NCBI GenBank assembly: GCA_026126125.1
Contig: JAHCJW010000004.1
Coordinates: 1 to 61,988 of the forward strand
Direction of reading: 5' to 3'
Source: Devosia sp.
GTDB taxonomy: Bacteria > Pseudomonadota > Alphaproteobacteria > Rhizobiales > Devosiaceae
DNA: 61,988 bases
The first letter of the stretch is position 1, and every line of letters starts with the position of its first letter. The notes beneath the pieces were generated by a model. The model saw nothing but the letters and a program-made list of their open reading frames with translations, did no database searches and was not told the origin of the DNA. A program made the translations under genes and the position numbers. Below, one piece after another: positions 42,616-50,613 of this stretch.

Positions 42616-45123
42616 CTAAGACGGGCGGCCCAAGTGGGCCTCAAGCAAAACCCTGCGCGTTTGGATGGGGCCGCGAGGCAGGGTGTCCCGCGTTCCCAGA
42701 ACCGTAAAATCCTCCGGCGCGATGCGGCGGCCTTCGCCCAGCACCGTGCCATCGGCATGAAATTCGATCCTGCCGTAATCGGGGTCATCGACCACGATCC
42801 TTTCGCCATCGTCGCGCAGCTTGAGCGGGGCGAAACGCGCCCGGAATTGATCGACACCGCCATGCAGCGCCGCCGAGCCCAGCCGCACCAGCCACCAGGA
42901 TTTGCGGCCGGCAAGGCGCAATTCATGATTGGCGGTCGGGCCGTCCGAAACCTGTTCAAAGGCACTCGAGCCGCAGATGAACACGAGCCCTGCCCCGGAA
43001 GCTGCCCAGGCGCTGTCGCCCTCCACCCCGGCGGCGTCGAAATCAGGAGTCGGAAACCAGCAATGGGTGAAATCGGGCTGCGGGGGCATCCCGTCGAACA
43101 GCACGATGGAGAGGTCGCGATATTGCTGCACGCGCGGCACCGAGGCCGAACCGCCCCAATAGGATGGGCGCCCATTGCCGGAATGGATGATTTCGCCCGG
43201 ATGGTTGATCCAGATTTGCGCCTGCGGGTTGCTGCCAAGCCGCAAATGGAGCAGCGTTTCCTGATAGCCCCATTCGCCCCAGCGATAGAGCACGGCGCTG
43301 CCCATGGCGTGGTCGGCGCTCTTGTGATGATAAAGGCGGGCAAAGCCGCCCTCCCCTTGCGCGAAACGCCATTCCTCGGCGTCCTCGCCGGCCAGGCAGG
43401 CGCGCCCGCCCAGATCGGGAAGTTCCAATCCATGATCGCGCAGGCACAGGGCCAGCAGCGATGTCGCGTGGAAATGGCTGCCGAAACTGCCCCTGCCCCA
43501 GACCAGCCGGGCGATGGCGGACAGCTCCTGCGTTTGGGTGCTGCGCAGGCTGTGTTCATAGCTGCGCCCCTGCGCAGCGGTGAGCGCGCCGTGATGGGCC
43601 GAATTGGCGACGATTTCGAGCAGCCGGATGATGGCGCGGCCGGCGCGTTCGCGCAAGCCGGCATCGGGCGACAGTGCGAACAGCGCCGCCAGGCCTTTGA
43701 GATCGATGGGGAAATAGGGCGCGGAATTGAATTCGGCCATTTCCCAACACTCGAAATGGTCGAACCAGCCCTCCAGCCGCGCCAGGCCTACGGCGGATTG
43801 CTCGCGCCCGCTCCGCCCCGAGCGCGTGAACGTTGCATCGGGCAGCAGGGCCCCGGCCAGATGCGCCGCCGTATGGAACAACAGGGCATGATTTTCGGAG
43901 AAATACCACTGCACGTCATTGCCGGGCTCATCGAGCCAATAGCGATAGGAGAGGATCGCGCGGTCGATGCGGGCGCAGTCGGCCTCGCCTAACAGCTCCG
44001 GCCAACGCATGCGACACCAGAGCAGCGGCACCAGCGCGAAATCGGCACAATCCCAGCATTCCTCGATCTGGCGCAGTGCGGGATCGAGCAGGGCCCTGGT
44101 TTCGGCCCCGCCCTCGCCCAGGGCCAGAAGCGCCAGCAAGGCGGTCGTGCCAGATTCAGCATCGTCCGCCACCGCTGCCAGCGCCTCATCGATCCGCGCC
44201 TCGAGCGATGACGGCGCCTTGCCTTCACGGCTGGCATGGGAAATTTCCGTGCCATAGACCCGGCTGGCGCTAAAGCCATCGACGCCGAGGCGCAATGTAA
44301 GCTGGCGGACGCCCGCCGGCAGGGCGTCGGCCGGACCGATCTCGATCACGCGGCAATCGGGCGGCAATTCGCGCCGGATCACCAGCCCACCATCGAGCTT
44401 GATTTCCGCCGTGGCCGCCACGCCCAGCGGCTGTGCAAGCATGAGACGCAGATCGATGCCGTCATGGCTGGCGCGTTCGAAATGGGCGGATGCGAGCGCA
44501 GTCTCGATCGCGCTGGCCGCTTCGGGAGCGCAATCGATGGGAATAGCCTGCACCGCGCGCGGGCCGTCCACATAGTCGAGCTGGACATAAAAGCGCGCGT
44601 CCCGCTCGGCCAGATCATCGAAGAAGATTTCGATCCGGTTCTGGCCCTGGCCGAACTCGACCTCGGCCTCCACTGCGTGTTCGAAATTGCGGCGATATTC
44701 CGCCACAAAGGCCACTTCGCGTCCATTGACCCGCAGGATGGCGCCGCCGCAACTGGCCAGCCGCAGCACGCCGCGCCCCGCCTTCTCGGCCAGAATGACG
44801 GTTTCGGCGCGGGCGGCGATGCGCGTGGCGCGAAACCAGAAGCCGGACAGATCGAGCCGCGGCGAGCCGAAACCCAGCCAGACCTCGTCGGGCGCAGCGG
44901 TGGCGCGCTCATCGGGCCGGTTATGGCGGTAGCGCGCGGCAAATTCGATGCGGCAGGGATATTCGTGCGGGATGAAGTTCTTTTCTTTGGCGAGAAAGAA
45001 GAACGGGTCCATCTCCCCTTCCATGGCGCGTTCGGGGCTGTGGAACAGCTCGGCCGCCACGGCGGAATGCCGCCATAGCGTGATCGGTTCGCCATGCTCC
45101 AGCGGGCGCCTCAGCAGGTTCAT
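42616..45123 (-). CDS. 835-residue protein of unknown function, predicted beta-sandwich plus alpha/alpha barrel
   Basis: Start ATG 45123 chosen by position after GGGGGGCG; 48 upstream open codons look non-coding. I do not recognise the family. The N-terminal third (to about residue 270) looks like beta-sandwich modules (ILRVNGREVAFVAEYRR, QNRIEIFFDDLAERDARFYV). The middle (about 310-620) is helical and resembles alpha/alpha-barrel lyases or hydrolases, with WYFSENHALLFHTAAHLAG, EMAEFNSAPYFPIDLKGL and AAQGRSYEHSL. The C-terminal part is beta-rich with GEIIHSGNGRPSYWGGSAS. This architecture recalls heparinase/alginate-lyase-like proteins. No signal peptide, so cytoplasmic. It heads the sulfoquinovose transporter operon and may process the imported glycoside. 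Confidence 0.75.
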   Translation of the reverse strand: MNLLRRPLEHGEPITLWRHSAVAAELFHSPERAMEGEMDPFFFLAKEKNFIPHEYPCRIEFAARYRHNRPDERATAAPDEVWLGFGSPRLDLSGFWFRATRIAARAETVILAEKAGRGVLRLASCGGAILRVNGREVAFVAEYRRNFEHAVEAEVEFGQGQNRIEIFFDDLAERDARFYVQLDYVDGPRAVQAIPIDCAPEAASAIETALASAHFERASHDGIDLRLMLAQPLGVAATAEIKLDGGLVIRRELPPDCRVIEIGPADALPAGVRQLTLRLGVDGFSASRVYGTEISHASREGKAPSSLEARIDEALAAVADDAESGTTALLALLALGEGGAETRALLDPALRQIEECWDCADFALVPLLWCRMRWPELLGEADCARIDRAILSYRYWLDEPGNDVQWYFSENHALLFHTAAHLAGALLPDATFTRSGRSGREQSAVGLARLEGWFDHFECWEMAEFNSAPYFPIDLKGLAALFALSPDAGLRERAGRAIIRLLEIVANSAHHGALTAAQGRSYEHSLRSTQTQELSAIARLVWGRGSFGSHFHATSLLALCLRDHGLELPDLGGRACLAGEDAEEWRFAQGEGGFARLYHHKSADHAMGSAVLYRWGEWGYQETLLHLRLGSNPQAQIWINHPGEIIHSGNGRPSYWGGSASVPRVQQYRDLSIVLFDGMPPQPDFTHCWFPTPDFDAAGVEGDSAWAASGAGLVFICGSSAFEQVSDGPTANHELRLAGRKSWWLVRLGSAALHGGVDQFRARFAPLKLRDDGERIVVDDPDYGRIEFHADGTVLGEGRRIAPEDFTVLGTRDTLPRGPIQTRRVLLEAHLGRPS

Positions 45124-45199
45124 CCACGCCCCCCGACAAACATCCTCACCCGATAATGAAGGCTTCCAAGTCCTCCTGTCACAATCAAGCCCTCCATGG

Positions 45200-46240
45200 T
45201 CAGCTCGTCTGGCGGTGCACGAGGCCGAAGCCGGTGTCGATGCTAGGATGCTCGCGTGCCTCGCCATCGGCGAGACTCTTGATGATGAGGCGGGCCGCTT
45301 CGCTGCCGATCAGATCGCCGAAGGGCTTGATGGTGGAGAGGGCCGGATTGCAGGAGGCGGCGAATTCAAGGTCGCCGAAGCCGATAATGGCGTATTGTGC
45401 GGGGATGGCGACCTGCCGCCGCTGCGCCTCGAAGATCGCGCCGAGCGCCAGCAGATCGTTGGAGCAGCCGATGCCGACCCCTTCCGCGCCCTCGAATTCC
45501 TTCAGCATGCGCGCGAAGAGAATGCCGCCCAATTCGGTGGTGGCCGGCGCGGGATGGCTCAGATGCTGCACGGCAAGGCCCATCTCGCGCCCGGCGGCGA
45601 GAAAGCCGGCGGCGCGCTGGGCCGCCCGTTTGTCGTCATTGGCGCGCCCGCTGAAAAACACCAGCCTGCGCCGACCCCGCGCCGCCAGATGCCGCGCTGC
45701 GGCCGCCCCGACCTCATAGTGGTGAAAGCCCACCGCCATATCGATGGGCGCCTCGCCGCCCAATTCCCACACCTGGACCACAGGCACCCTTGCCGCTTCG
45801 AGCAATTGGCGCGTCGTCTTGCCATGCTCGGTCCCCGCGATCACCAGTGCCGCCGGCGCCCAGGATAGGGCCGTGCGCACCAGTTCGGTTTCCACCGCCT
45901 GGTCATATTCGGTATGGCCCAGCATGATTTGCAGCCGCGCCTGCCCCAATTCGCGCTGCAAGGCCGCCACCGTCTCGGCGAAAAAGGCATTGCGCACCGA
46001 GGGAACGATCACCCCGACAACGCTGGAGCCGGCCGCCGCCAACCCGCCGGCCATCATATTGGGCACGTAATTGAGCTCGCGGATCGCCGCCTGCACGGCA
46101 TCGCTCGCCCGGGGCGAAACCGCCTCGGGTCGGCGCAGGAACAGCGACACCGTCGATGGCGACACGTCGGCCCGACGGGCGACATCGACCATCGTCACTC
46201 CCTGAATTTTCCGGCGCCTGCGCGGAACCGCTACTGCCAC
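45200..46240 (-). CDS. LacI-family regulator of the sulfoquinovose cluster
   Basis: A 346-residue LacI/GntR(gluconate)-type regulator starting at GTG 46240 behind GGAGTGACGG. Basic N-terminus, then helix-turn-helix VTMVDVARRADVSPSTVSLF, hinge YVPNMMAGGLAAAGSSVVGV and effector domain (SVRNAFFAETVAALQREL through AIIGFGDLEFAASCNPALS). It sits at the divergence point between the transporter operon and the catabolic operon. Candidate operators are at 46253-46266 and 46362-46377, so it probably controls both arms and itself in response to a sulfosugar. Confidence 0.92.
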   Translation of the reverse strand: MAVAVPRRRRKIQGVTMVDVARRADVSPSTVSLFLRRPEAVSPRASDAVQAAIRELNYVPNMMAGGLAAAGSSVVGVIVPSVRNAFFAETVAALQRELGQARLQIMLGHTEYDQAVETELVRTALSWAPAALVIAGTEHGKTTRQLLEAARVPVVQVWELGGEAPIDMAVGFHHYEVGAAAARHLAARGRRRLVFFSGRANDDKRAAQRAAGFLAAGREMGLAVQHLSHPAPATTELGGILFARMLKEFEGAEGVGIGCSNDLLALGAIFEAQRRQVAIPAQYAIIGFGDLEFAASCNPALSTIKPFGDLIGSEAARLIIKSLADGEAREHPSIDTGFGLVHRQTS

Positions 46241-46252
46241 CCGTCACTCCGT

Positions 46253-46266
46253 TCGTAGCGCAACAA
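46253..46266. promoter_or_regulatory. Candidate LacI operator, regulator side
   Basis: TCGTAGCGCAACAA shares TCGTAGCGC with the palindrome at 46362-46377. It lies 13 bp upstream of the regulator start, a position suited to autoregulation. Confidence 0.45.
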
Positions 46267-46361
46267 AAACTGTCATATCCGGCGAACTCCACTAAACCCC
46301 TCAAGGTTCCGGGCTCTCCGCCACCTCCCCCACGATCATCTTCTGCCATTGCAGGGATAAA

Positions 46362-46377
46362 ATCGTAGCGCTATGAT
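46362..46377. promoter_or_regulatory. Candidate LacI operator of the sulfo-ED operon
   Basis: ATCGTAGCGCTATGAT is an imperfect 16-bp palindrome (14 of 16 positions symmetric) with a central CG as usual for LacI-family operators, 45 bp before the dehydratase start. Confidence 0.6.
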
Positions 46378-46421
46378 AAAACTCATAGCAGCAGATTCAC
46401 CCCGCTGCAACAGAGGACGAC

Positions 46422-48167
46422 ATGACCCAGGACCGACCGCGCAAGACCCCGGACGAGTTGCGTTCGCAGCGCTGGTATGCCGCCGAGGACATGCGGGGTT
46501 TCGCCCATCGCCAGCGCAACCAGCAGATGGGCATGCGCCGCGAGGAATTCATGGGGCGCCCGGTCATCGGCGTCATCAATACCTGGAGCGATATGAGCCC
46601 CTGCCACAGCCATCTGCGCGAGCGGGCCGAGGCGGTGAAGCGCGGTGTGTGGCAGGCGGGGGGCTATCCGGTGGAGCTGCCGGCCCTGTCGGTAGGCGAG
46701 GTCATGGTCAAACCCACCACCATGCTCTACCGTAATTTCCTCGCCATGGAGACCGAGGAGCTATTGCGCTCCCACCCCATCGACGGCGCGGTGCTGCTCG
46801 GGGGATGCGATAAATCCACCCCCGGCTTGCTGATGGGCGCCATCTCCATGGATTTGCCGGTCATTTTCTGCCCGGCCGGGCCGATGTCGAACGGGCAATG
46901 GCGCGGCACCAAGACTGGGGCGGGCACCCATACGCGGAAATATTGGGACGAATTGCGCGCCGGCACCATCACCCCGCAGGATTGGGTGGATCTGGAAAGC
47001 CGCATGACCCGCTCCATCGGCACCTGCAACACCATGGGCACCGCCTCGACCATGACCTCCATCGTCGATGTCATGGGGCTGACCCTGCCCGGCGCCAGTT
47101 CCATCCCCGCCGCCGATTCGGGCCATGTGCGCATGGCCTCGGCCTGTGGCGTGCGCATCTGCGAGATGGTTTGGGAGGATTTGCGCCCCTCCACCATTCT
47201 CGACCGCGAAACCTTCCTCAATGGCGCGGTGGCCTATATGGCCATGGGCGGCTCGACCAATGCCGCCGTGCACCTGATCGCCATGGCGCGCCGGGCCGAG
47301 GTGGAGTTGACGCTGGACGATCTCTCGGAGGTGGCAGGGCGCATTCCGGTCGCCGCCAATCTCTTCCCCTCGGGGGAATATCTGATGGAGGATTTCTACT
47401 TCGCCGGCGGCATTCTGGCGCTGATGCGCAAATTCTCGCGTCACCTTTCGCTCGACCGGCCCACCGTCTCGGGCCAGACGCTGGGTGAGGCCATTGCCGG
47501 GGCCGAATGCTGGAATGACGATGTCATCCGCGACGAGACCAATCCGGTGGTGCCGCTCAAACGCGGCAAGACGCTGCAAGTGCTGCGCGGCAATCTGGCG
47601 CCCGATGGCGCGGTGATGAAATCCTCCGCCGCCAACCCTCGCTTCCTGCGCCATCGCGGCCCCGCCATCGTCTTCGATGATCCGGGCGAGATGAACCGGG
47701 CGCTGGACGATCCCGATCTGGACATCACCGAGGACTGGGTGATCGTCTTGCGCAATGCAGGCCCCGTCGGCGCGCCGGGCATGCCCGAATGGGGCAATCT
47801 GCCGATCCCGAAAAAGCTGCTCAAGCAGGGGGTGCGCGACATGGTCCGCATCTGCGATGGGCGCATGTCGGGCACCCATTACGGCACCTGCATATTGCAT
47901 GTCTCGCCCGAAGCCGCCGTGGGCGGGCCGCTTGGCCTGCTGCGTACCGGCGATATGGTGTTGCTCGACGTCGCCGCCGGCAAGCTCGACATGGAGGTGG
48001 ATGCGGAGGAACTGGCCCGCCGCCGCGCCGCCTGGGCCCCGGCCAAGCCGCTTTACGAGCGCTCCTATGCCGCGCTCTACCAGCGCCATGTCAGCCAGGC
48101 CGACAAGGGCTGCGATTTCGATTTTCTCGAAGGCACCGACAAGCTGCCCGACCCCGTGATCTACTAG
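46422..48167 (+). CDS. IlvD/EDD-family dehydratase, probable 6-deoxy-6-sulfo-D-gluconate dehydratase
   Basis: A 581-residue Fe-S dehydratase of the sugar-acid branch of the IlvD/EDD family. The three cluster-ligand cysteines are visible: Cys61 (SDMSPCHSH), Cys129 (LLGGCDKSTPG) and Cys202 (TCNTMGTAST). The C-terminal region has RICDGRMSGTHYGTCILHVSPEA, typical of pentonate/hexonate dehydratases rather than amino-acid-pathway IlvD. Within a sulfoquinovosidase-linked operon the substrate is likely sulfogluconate, giving 2-keto-3,6-dideoxy-6-sulfogluconate. First gene of the plus-strand operon, with a LacI-type operator upstream. Another sugar acid is the alternative. Confidence 0.85.
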   Translation: MTQDRPRKTPDELRSQRWYAAEDMRGFAHRQRNQQMGMRREEFMGRPVIGVINTWSDMSPCHSHLRERAEAVKRGVWQAGGYPVELPALSVGEVMVKPTTMLYRNFLAMETEELLRSHPIDGAVLLGGCDKSTPGLLMGAISMDLPVIFCPAGPMSNGQWRGTKTGAGTHTRKYWDELRAGTITPQDWVDLESRMTRSIGTCNTMGTASTMTSIVDVMGLTLPGASSIPAADSGHVRMASACGVRICEMVWEDLRPSTILDRETFLNGAVAYMAMGGSTNAAVHLIAMARRAEVELTLDDLSEVAGRIPVAANLFPSGEYLMEDFYFAGGILALMRKFSRHLSLDRPTVSGQTLGEAIAGAECWNDDVIRDETNPVVPLKRGKTLQVLRGNLAPDGAVMKSSAANPRFLRHRGPAIVFDDPGEMNRALDDPDLDITEDWVIVLRNAGPVGAPGMPEWGNLPIPKKLLKQGVRDMVRICDGRMSGTHYGTCILHVSPEAAVGGPLGLLRTGDMVLLDVAAGKLDMEVDAEELARRRAAWAPAKPLYERSYAALYQRHVSQADKGCDFDFLEGTDKLPDPVIY

Positions 48168-48179
48168 AAAGGCCCCGGC

Positions 48180-48962
48180 ATGAAAGCCTTCCAGGCGCTT
48201 CTTTCGACCAAAACGCCGCTCGGCACCTGGCTGATGGCCGCCGCGCCCAATACTGCCGAGGCGCTGGGCCATGCCGGCCTCGATTTCCTCGTGGTCGACA
48301 TGGAGCATGTCACCATCGAATTTTCCGACCTCGCCCACATCCTGCGCGCCATCGGCTGCACCCCATCCGTGCCGGTGGTGCGGCTGGCCTGGGCCGACAA
48401 GGTGCTGGTCAAGCGCGCCATGGATGCGGGAGCGGAAACGCTGATGCTGCCCTTCATCCAGACGACGGAAGAGGCCAGGGAGGCCGTGTCCTATATGCGC
48501 TATCCCCCCCACGGCGTCAGGGGCGTGGCGGCGGTGCATCGCGGCTCGCGCTTCGGCACCCTGCCCGGCTACCTGGTCGGCGCACATGAGCGGGCCTATT
48601 CCATATTGCAACTGGAAACGCCCGAGGCGGTCGCCAATCTCGATGCCATCGCCGCCGTCGAAGGTGTCGATGCCATCTTTGTTGGTCCCGGCGATCTCTC
48701 CGCCGCCATGGGCCATATCGGGGATATCGGTCATAAGGACGTGCAGGAATTGATCGCCCACGCCGCCAAAGCCGCTACCAAAGCCGGCAAGCCCATCGGC
48801 ATTGTCGGGCCCAATCCCACCATGGTGCGGCGCTTTCTCGATTATGGCTACAGCTTCGCCGCCGTTTCTTCCGACATGGGCATGATGACCAGCCGCGCCG
48901 GGGAATGGCTGGCCGAATTGCGCCAGGTGCAGGCGCCCGCCGCCAGCCAATCGGCCTATTGA
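48180..48962 (+). CDS. HpcH/HpaI-family class II aldolase, probable KDSG aldolase
   Basis: A 260-residue metal-dependent pyruvate aldolase. Active-site elements: catalytic His in VVDMEHVTIEF (near residue 43), Arg in VPVVRLAWAD, and metal ligands in LQLETPEAV (Glu) and VGPGDLSAAMG (Asp). Predicted to split the keto-deoxy sulfogluconate to pyruvate and 3-sulfolactaldehyde. Twelve bp after the dehydratase gene; its stop overlaps the lactonase start (TGATG). Confidence 0.88.
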   Translation: MKAFQALLSTKTPLGTWLMAAAPNTAEALGHAGLDFLVVDMEHVTIEFSDLAHILRAIGCTPSVPVVRLAWADKVLVKRAMDAGAETLMLPFIQTTEEAREAVSYMRYPPHGVRGVAAVHRGSRFGTLPGYLVGAHERAYSILQLETPEAVANLDAIAAVEGVDAIFVGPGDLSAAMGHIGDIGHKDVQELIAHAAKAATKAGKPIGIVGPNPTMVRRFLDYGYSFAAVSSDMGMMTSRAGEWLAELRQVQAPAASQSAY

Positions 48963-49843
48963 TGGACAGTCCCTTCCATTGCGTCGCCGATCTCGGCGCC
49001 CTTTTGGGCGAAAGCCCGGTCTGGGAGGCCGAACGGCAGACCCTGCGTTTCACCGATATCAACGGCAAGCGGTTGCATCGGTTCGACCCGCAGTCGGGGC
49101 GGATCGACACGCTCGATCTGTCCGAGGAACTGGGCTGTTTCGCTCCCCTCGCCGATGGCTCCATCGTCGCCGCCCAGCGCAGCGGCATTTACCGCATGGC
49201 GGCGGACGGCAGGCGGGAATTGCTCGCCACCAATCCCGAAACCTTCCCCGGCAGCCGCTTCAATGACGGCAGCACCGATCCGCGCGGGCGCTTGCTGGCC
49301 GGCACCATCGACCCCGAGCGGCAGGGCCGCGCCGCACTTTATCGTTTCGACCGGCGCGGGCTCGAAAAGCTCGCGGATGGGCTGATGACCTCCAATGGCC
49401 TGGCCTTTTCGCCCGATGGGCGCACGCTCTATCATTCCGATACGCTGCGCTACGTGATCCATGCCTATGATTACGACCTCGATCGCGGCGCGATTTCCAA
49501 CCGCCGGGTCTTCGCGCAACTCACCCCTACGGACACCGACCACGGCCGCCCCGATGGCGCGGCGGTAGACGCCGAGGGCTGCTACTGGTCGGCGCTCTAT
49601 CAGGGCGCGCGCGTGCATCGCTATGCGCCCTCGGGCGAATTGCTCGCCAGCTATCCCGTCCCCGCCCAATCGCCGACCATGCCCTGCTTTGGCGGGCCGG
49701 ACCTCAAAACCCTCTATGTCACCTCGGCCCGCGATGGCAGCAGTGACGAGCAGCTTGCCGCCTACCCGCTCTCGGGCGGTCTGTTTGCGCTGCGCGTCGA
49801 TGTGCCCGGCCTTCCCAAGACCTTTTTCGATCCGGAAGCCTGA
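48962..49843 (+). CDS. SMP-30/gluconolactonase-family lactonase, probable sulfogluconolactonase
   Basis: A 293-residue six-bladed beta-propeller lactonase. Metal ligands expected for SMP-30 are present: Glu in LLGESPVWE, Asn in FPGSRFNDGSTDP, Asn in LMTSNGLAFS and Asp in RPDGAAVDAEG. Start ATG 48962 overlaps the aldolase stop by one base. It would hydrolyse the lactone formed by the neighbouring SDR to the sugar acid used by the dehydratase. Confidence 0.88.
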   Translation: MDSPFHCVADLGALLGESPVWEAERQTLRFTDINGKRLHRFDPQSGRIDTLDLSEELGCFAPLADGSIVAAQRSGIYRMAADGRRELLATNPETFPGSRFNDGSTDPRGRLLAGTIDPERQGRAALYRFDRRGLEKLADGLMTSNGLAFSPDGRTLYHSDTLRYVIHAYDYDLDRGAISNRRVFAQLTPTDTDHGRPDGAAVDAEGCYWSALYQGARVHRYAPSGELLASYPVPAQSPTMPCFGGPDLKTLYVTSARDGSSDEQLAAYPLSGGLFALRVDVPGLPKTFFDPEA

Positions 49844-49844
49844 A

Positions 49845-50603
49845 ATGAATTATGATTCAGTCCGTTATGCCTCTCTTGCCGGCCAGCATGTGGTGATCAC
49901 CGGCGGCGCTTCGGGCATCGGCGCGGAAATGGTGCGCGCCTTCCGGGCGCAGGATGCATTGGTCAGCTTCCTCGATATCGACGCCGCCTCCGGCGCGGCG
50001 CTAGCAGCGGAAACCGGCGCCGGCTTCCACGCCTGCGACGTCACCGACATCGCTTCCCTGCGCGCAACGCTGGCCGCCGCCGAGGCCGAAACCGGCCCGG
50101 TTCGCGTCCTCGTCAACAATGCCGGCAGGGACGATCGGCACGAGTTGGACAGCGTCGAGCCAGACTATTGGCGCCGCATGCTGGCGCTCAATCTCGACCA
50201 CCAGTTTTTCGCCACCCAGGCGGTTCGCGCCGGCATGGCGACGGCGGGGGGCGGCTCGGTGATCATGTTGGGCTCGGTGTCGTGGATGCGCGGGCGGCCG
50301 GGCATGGTGGGCTATACCACCGCTAAGGCGGCGATCAACGGCATGACCCGCACGCTGGCGCGCGAGCTCGGCCCCCAGGCCATCCGCGTCAACTGCATCG
50401 TGCCCGGCGCCATCCTCACCGAGCGCCAGCAAAAGCTGTGGCTGACGCCCGAACTCAACCAGCAATTCATCGATTTGCAGGCCCTGAAATTCCGGCTCGA
50501 TGCCAGTCACGTCGCCCGCATGGCGCTGTTTTTGGGCTCCGAGGAAAGCGCCGGCGCCACCGGCGCCAATTTCATCGTCGATGCCGGCCTGACCCAGAAT
50601 TGA
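49845..50603 (+). CDS. SDR-family dehydrogenase, probable sulfoquinovose 1-dehydrogenase
   Basis: A 252-residue classical short-chain dehydrogenase starting at ATG 49845, one base after the lactonase stop; upstream open codons belong to the lactonase in another frame. Cofactor motif VVITGGASGIGAEM, an Asp (SFLDID) at the end of beta-2 favouring NAD+, structural LVNNAGRDD, and catalytic Ser/Tyr/Lys in GSVSWMRGRPGMVGYTTAK. Oxidises the C1 hydroxyl of the sugar to a lactone. Assignment to sulfoquinovose rests on operon context. Confidence 0.85.
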   Translation: MNYDSVRYASLAGQHVVITGGASGIGAEMVRAFRAQDALVSFLDIDAASGAALAAETGAGFHACDVTDIASLRATLAAAEAETGPVRVLVNNAGRDDRHELDSVEPDYWRRMLALNLDHQFFATQAVRAGMATAGGGSVIMLGSVSWMRGRPGMVGYTTAKAAINGMTRTLARELGPQAIRVNCIVPGAILTERQQKLWLTPELNQQFIDLQALKFRLDASHVARMALFLGSEESAGATGANFIVDAGLTQN

Positions 50604-50613
50604 GCGACACGCC

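Noticed and set aside
41278-43992. A 904-codon plus-strand open frame
   Set aside because: It lies opposite the binding-protein gene and the 835-residue gene, has low-complexity Gly/Ala/Arg/His composition without domains, and no ribosome site. It is an antisense shadow of high-GC coding DNA.
46422-48167. Dihydroxy-acid dehydratase of branched-chain amino-acid synthesis
   Set aside because: The gene is embedded in a sugar-acid operon, and its residues around Cys61 and the C-terminal RMSGTHYGT region fit the pentonate/hexonate branch of the family.
46761-48950. A 729-codon minus-strand open frame
   Set aside because: It is antisense to the dehydratase and aldolase, both of which have full family motifs and proper starts; the translated protein is His/Gly-rich and unstructured.
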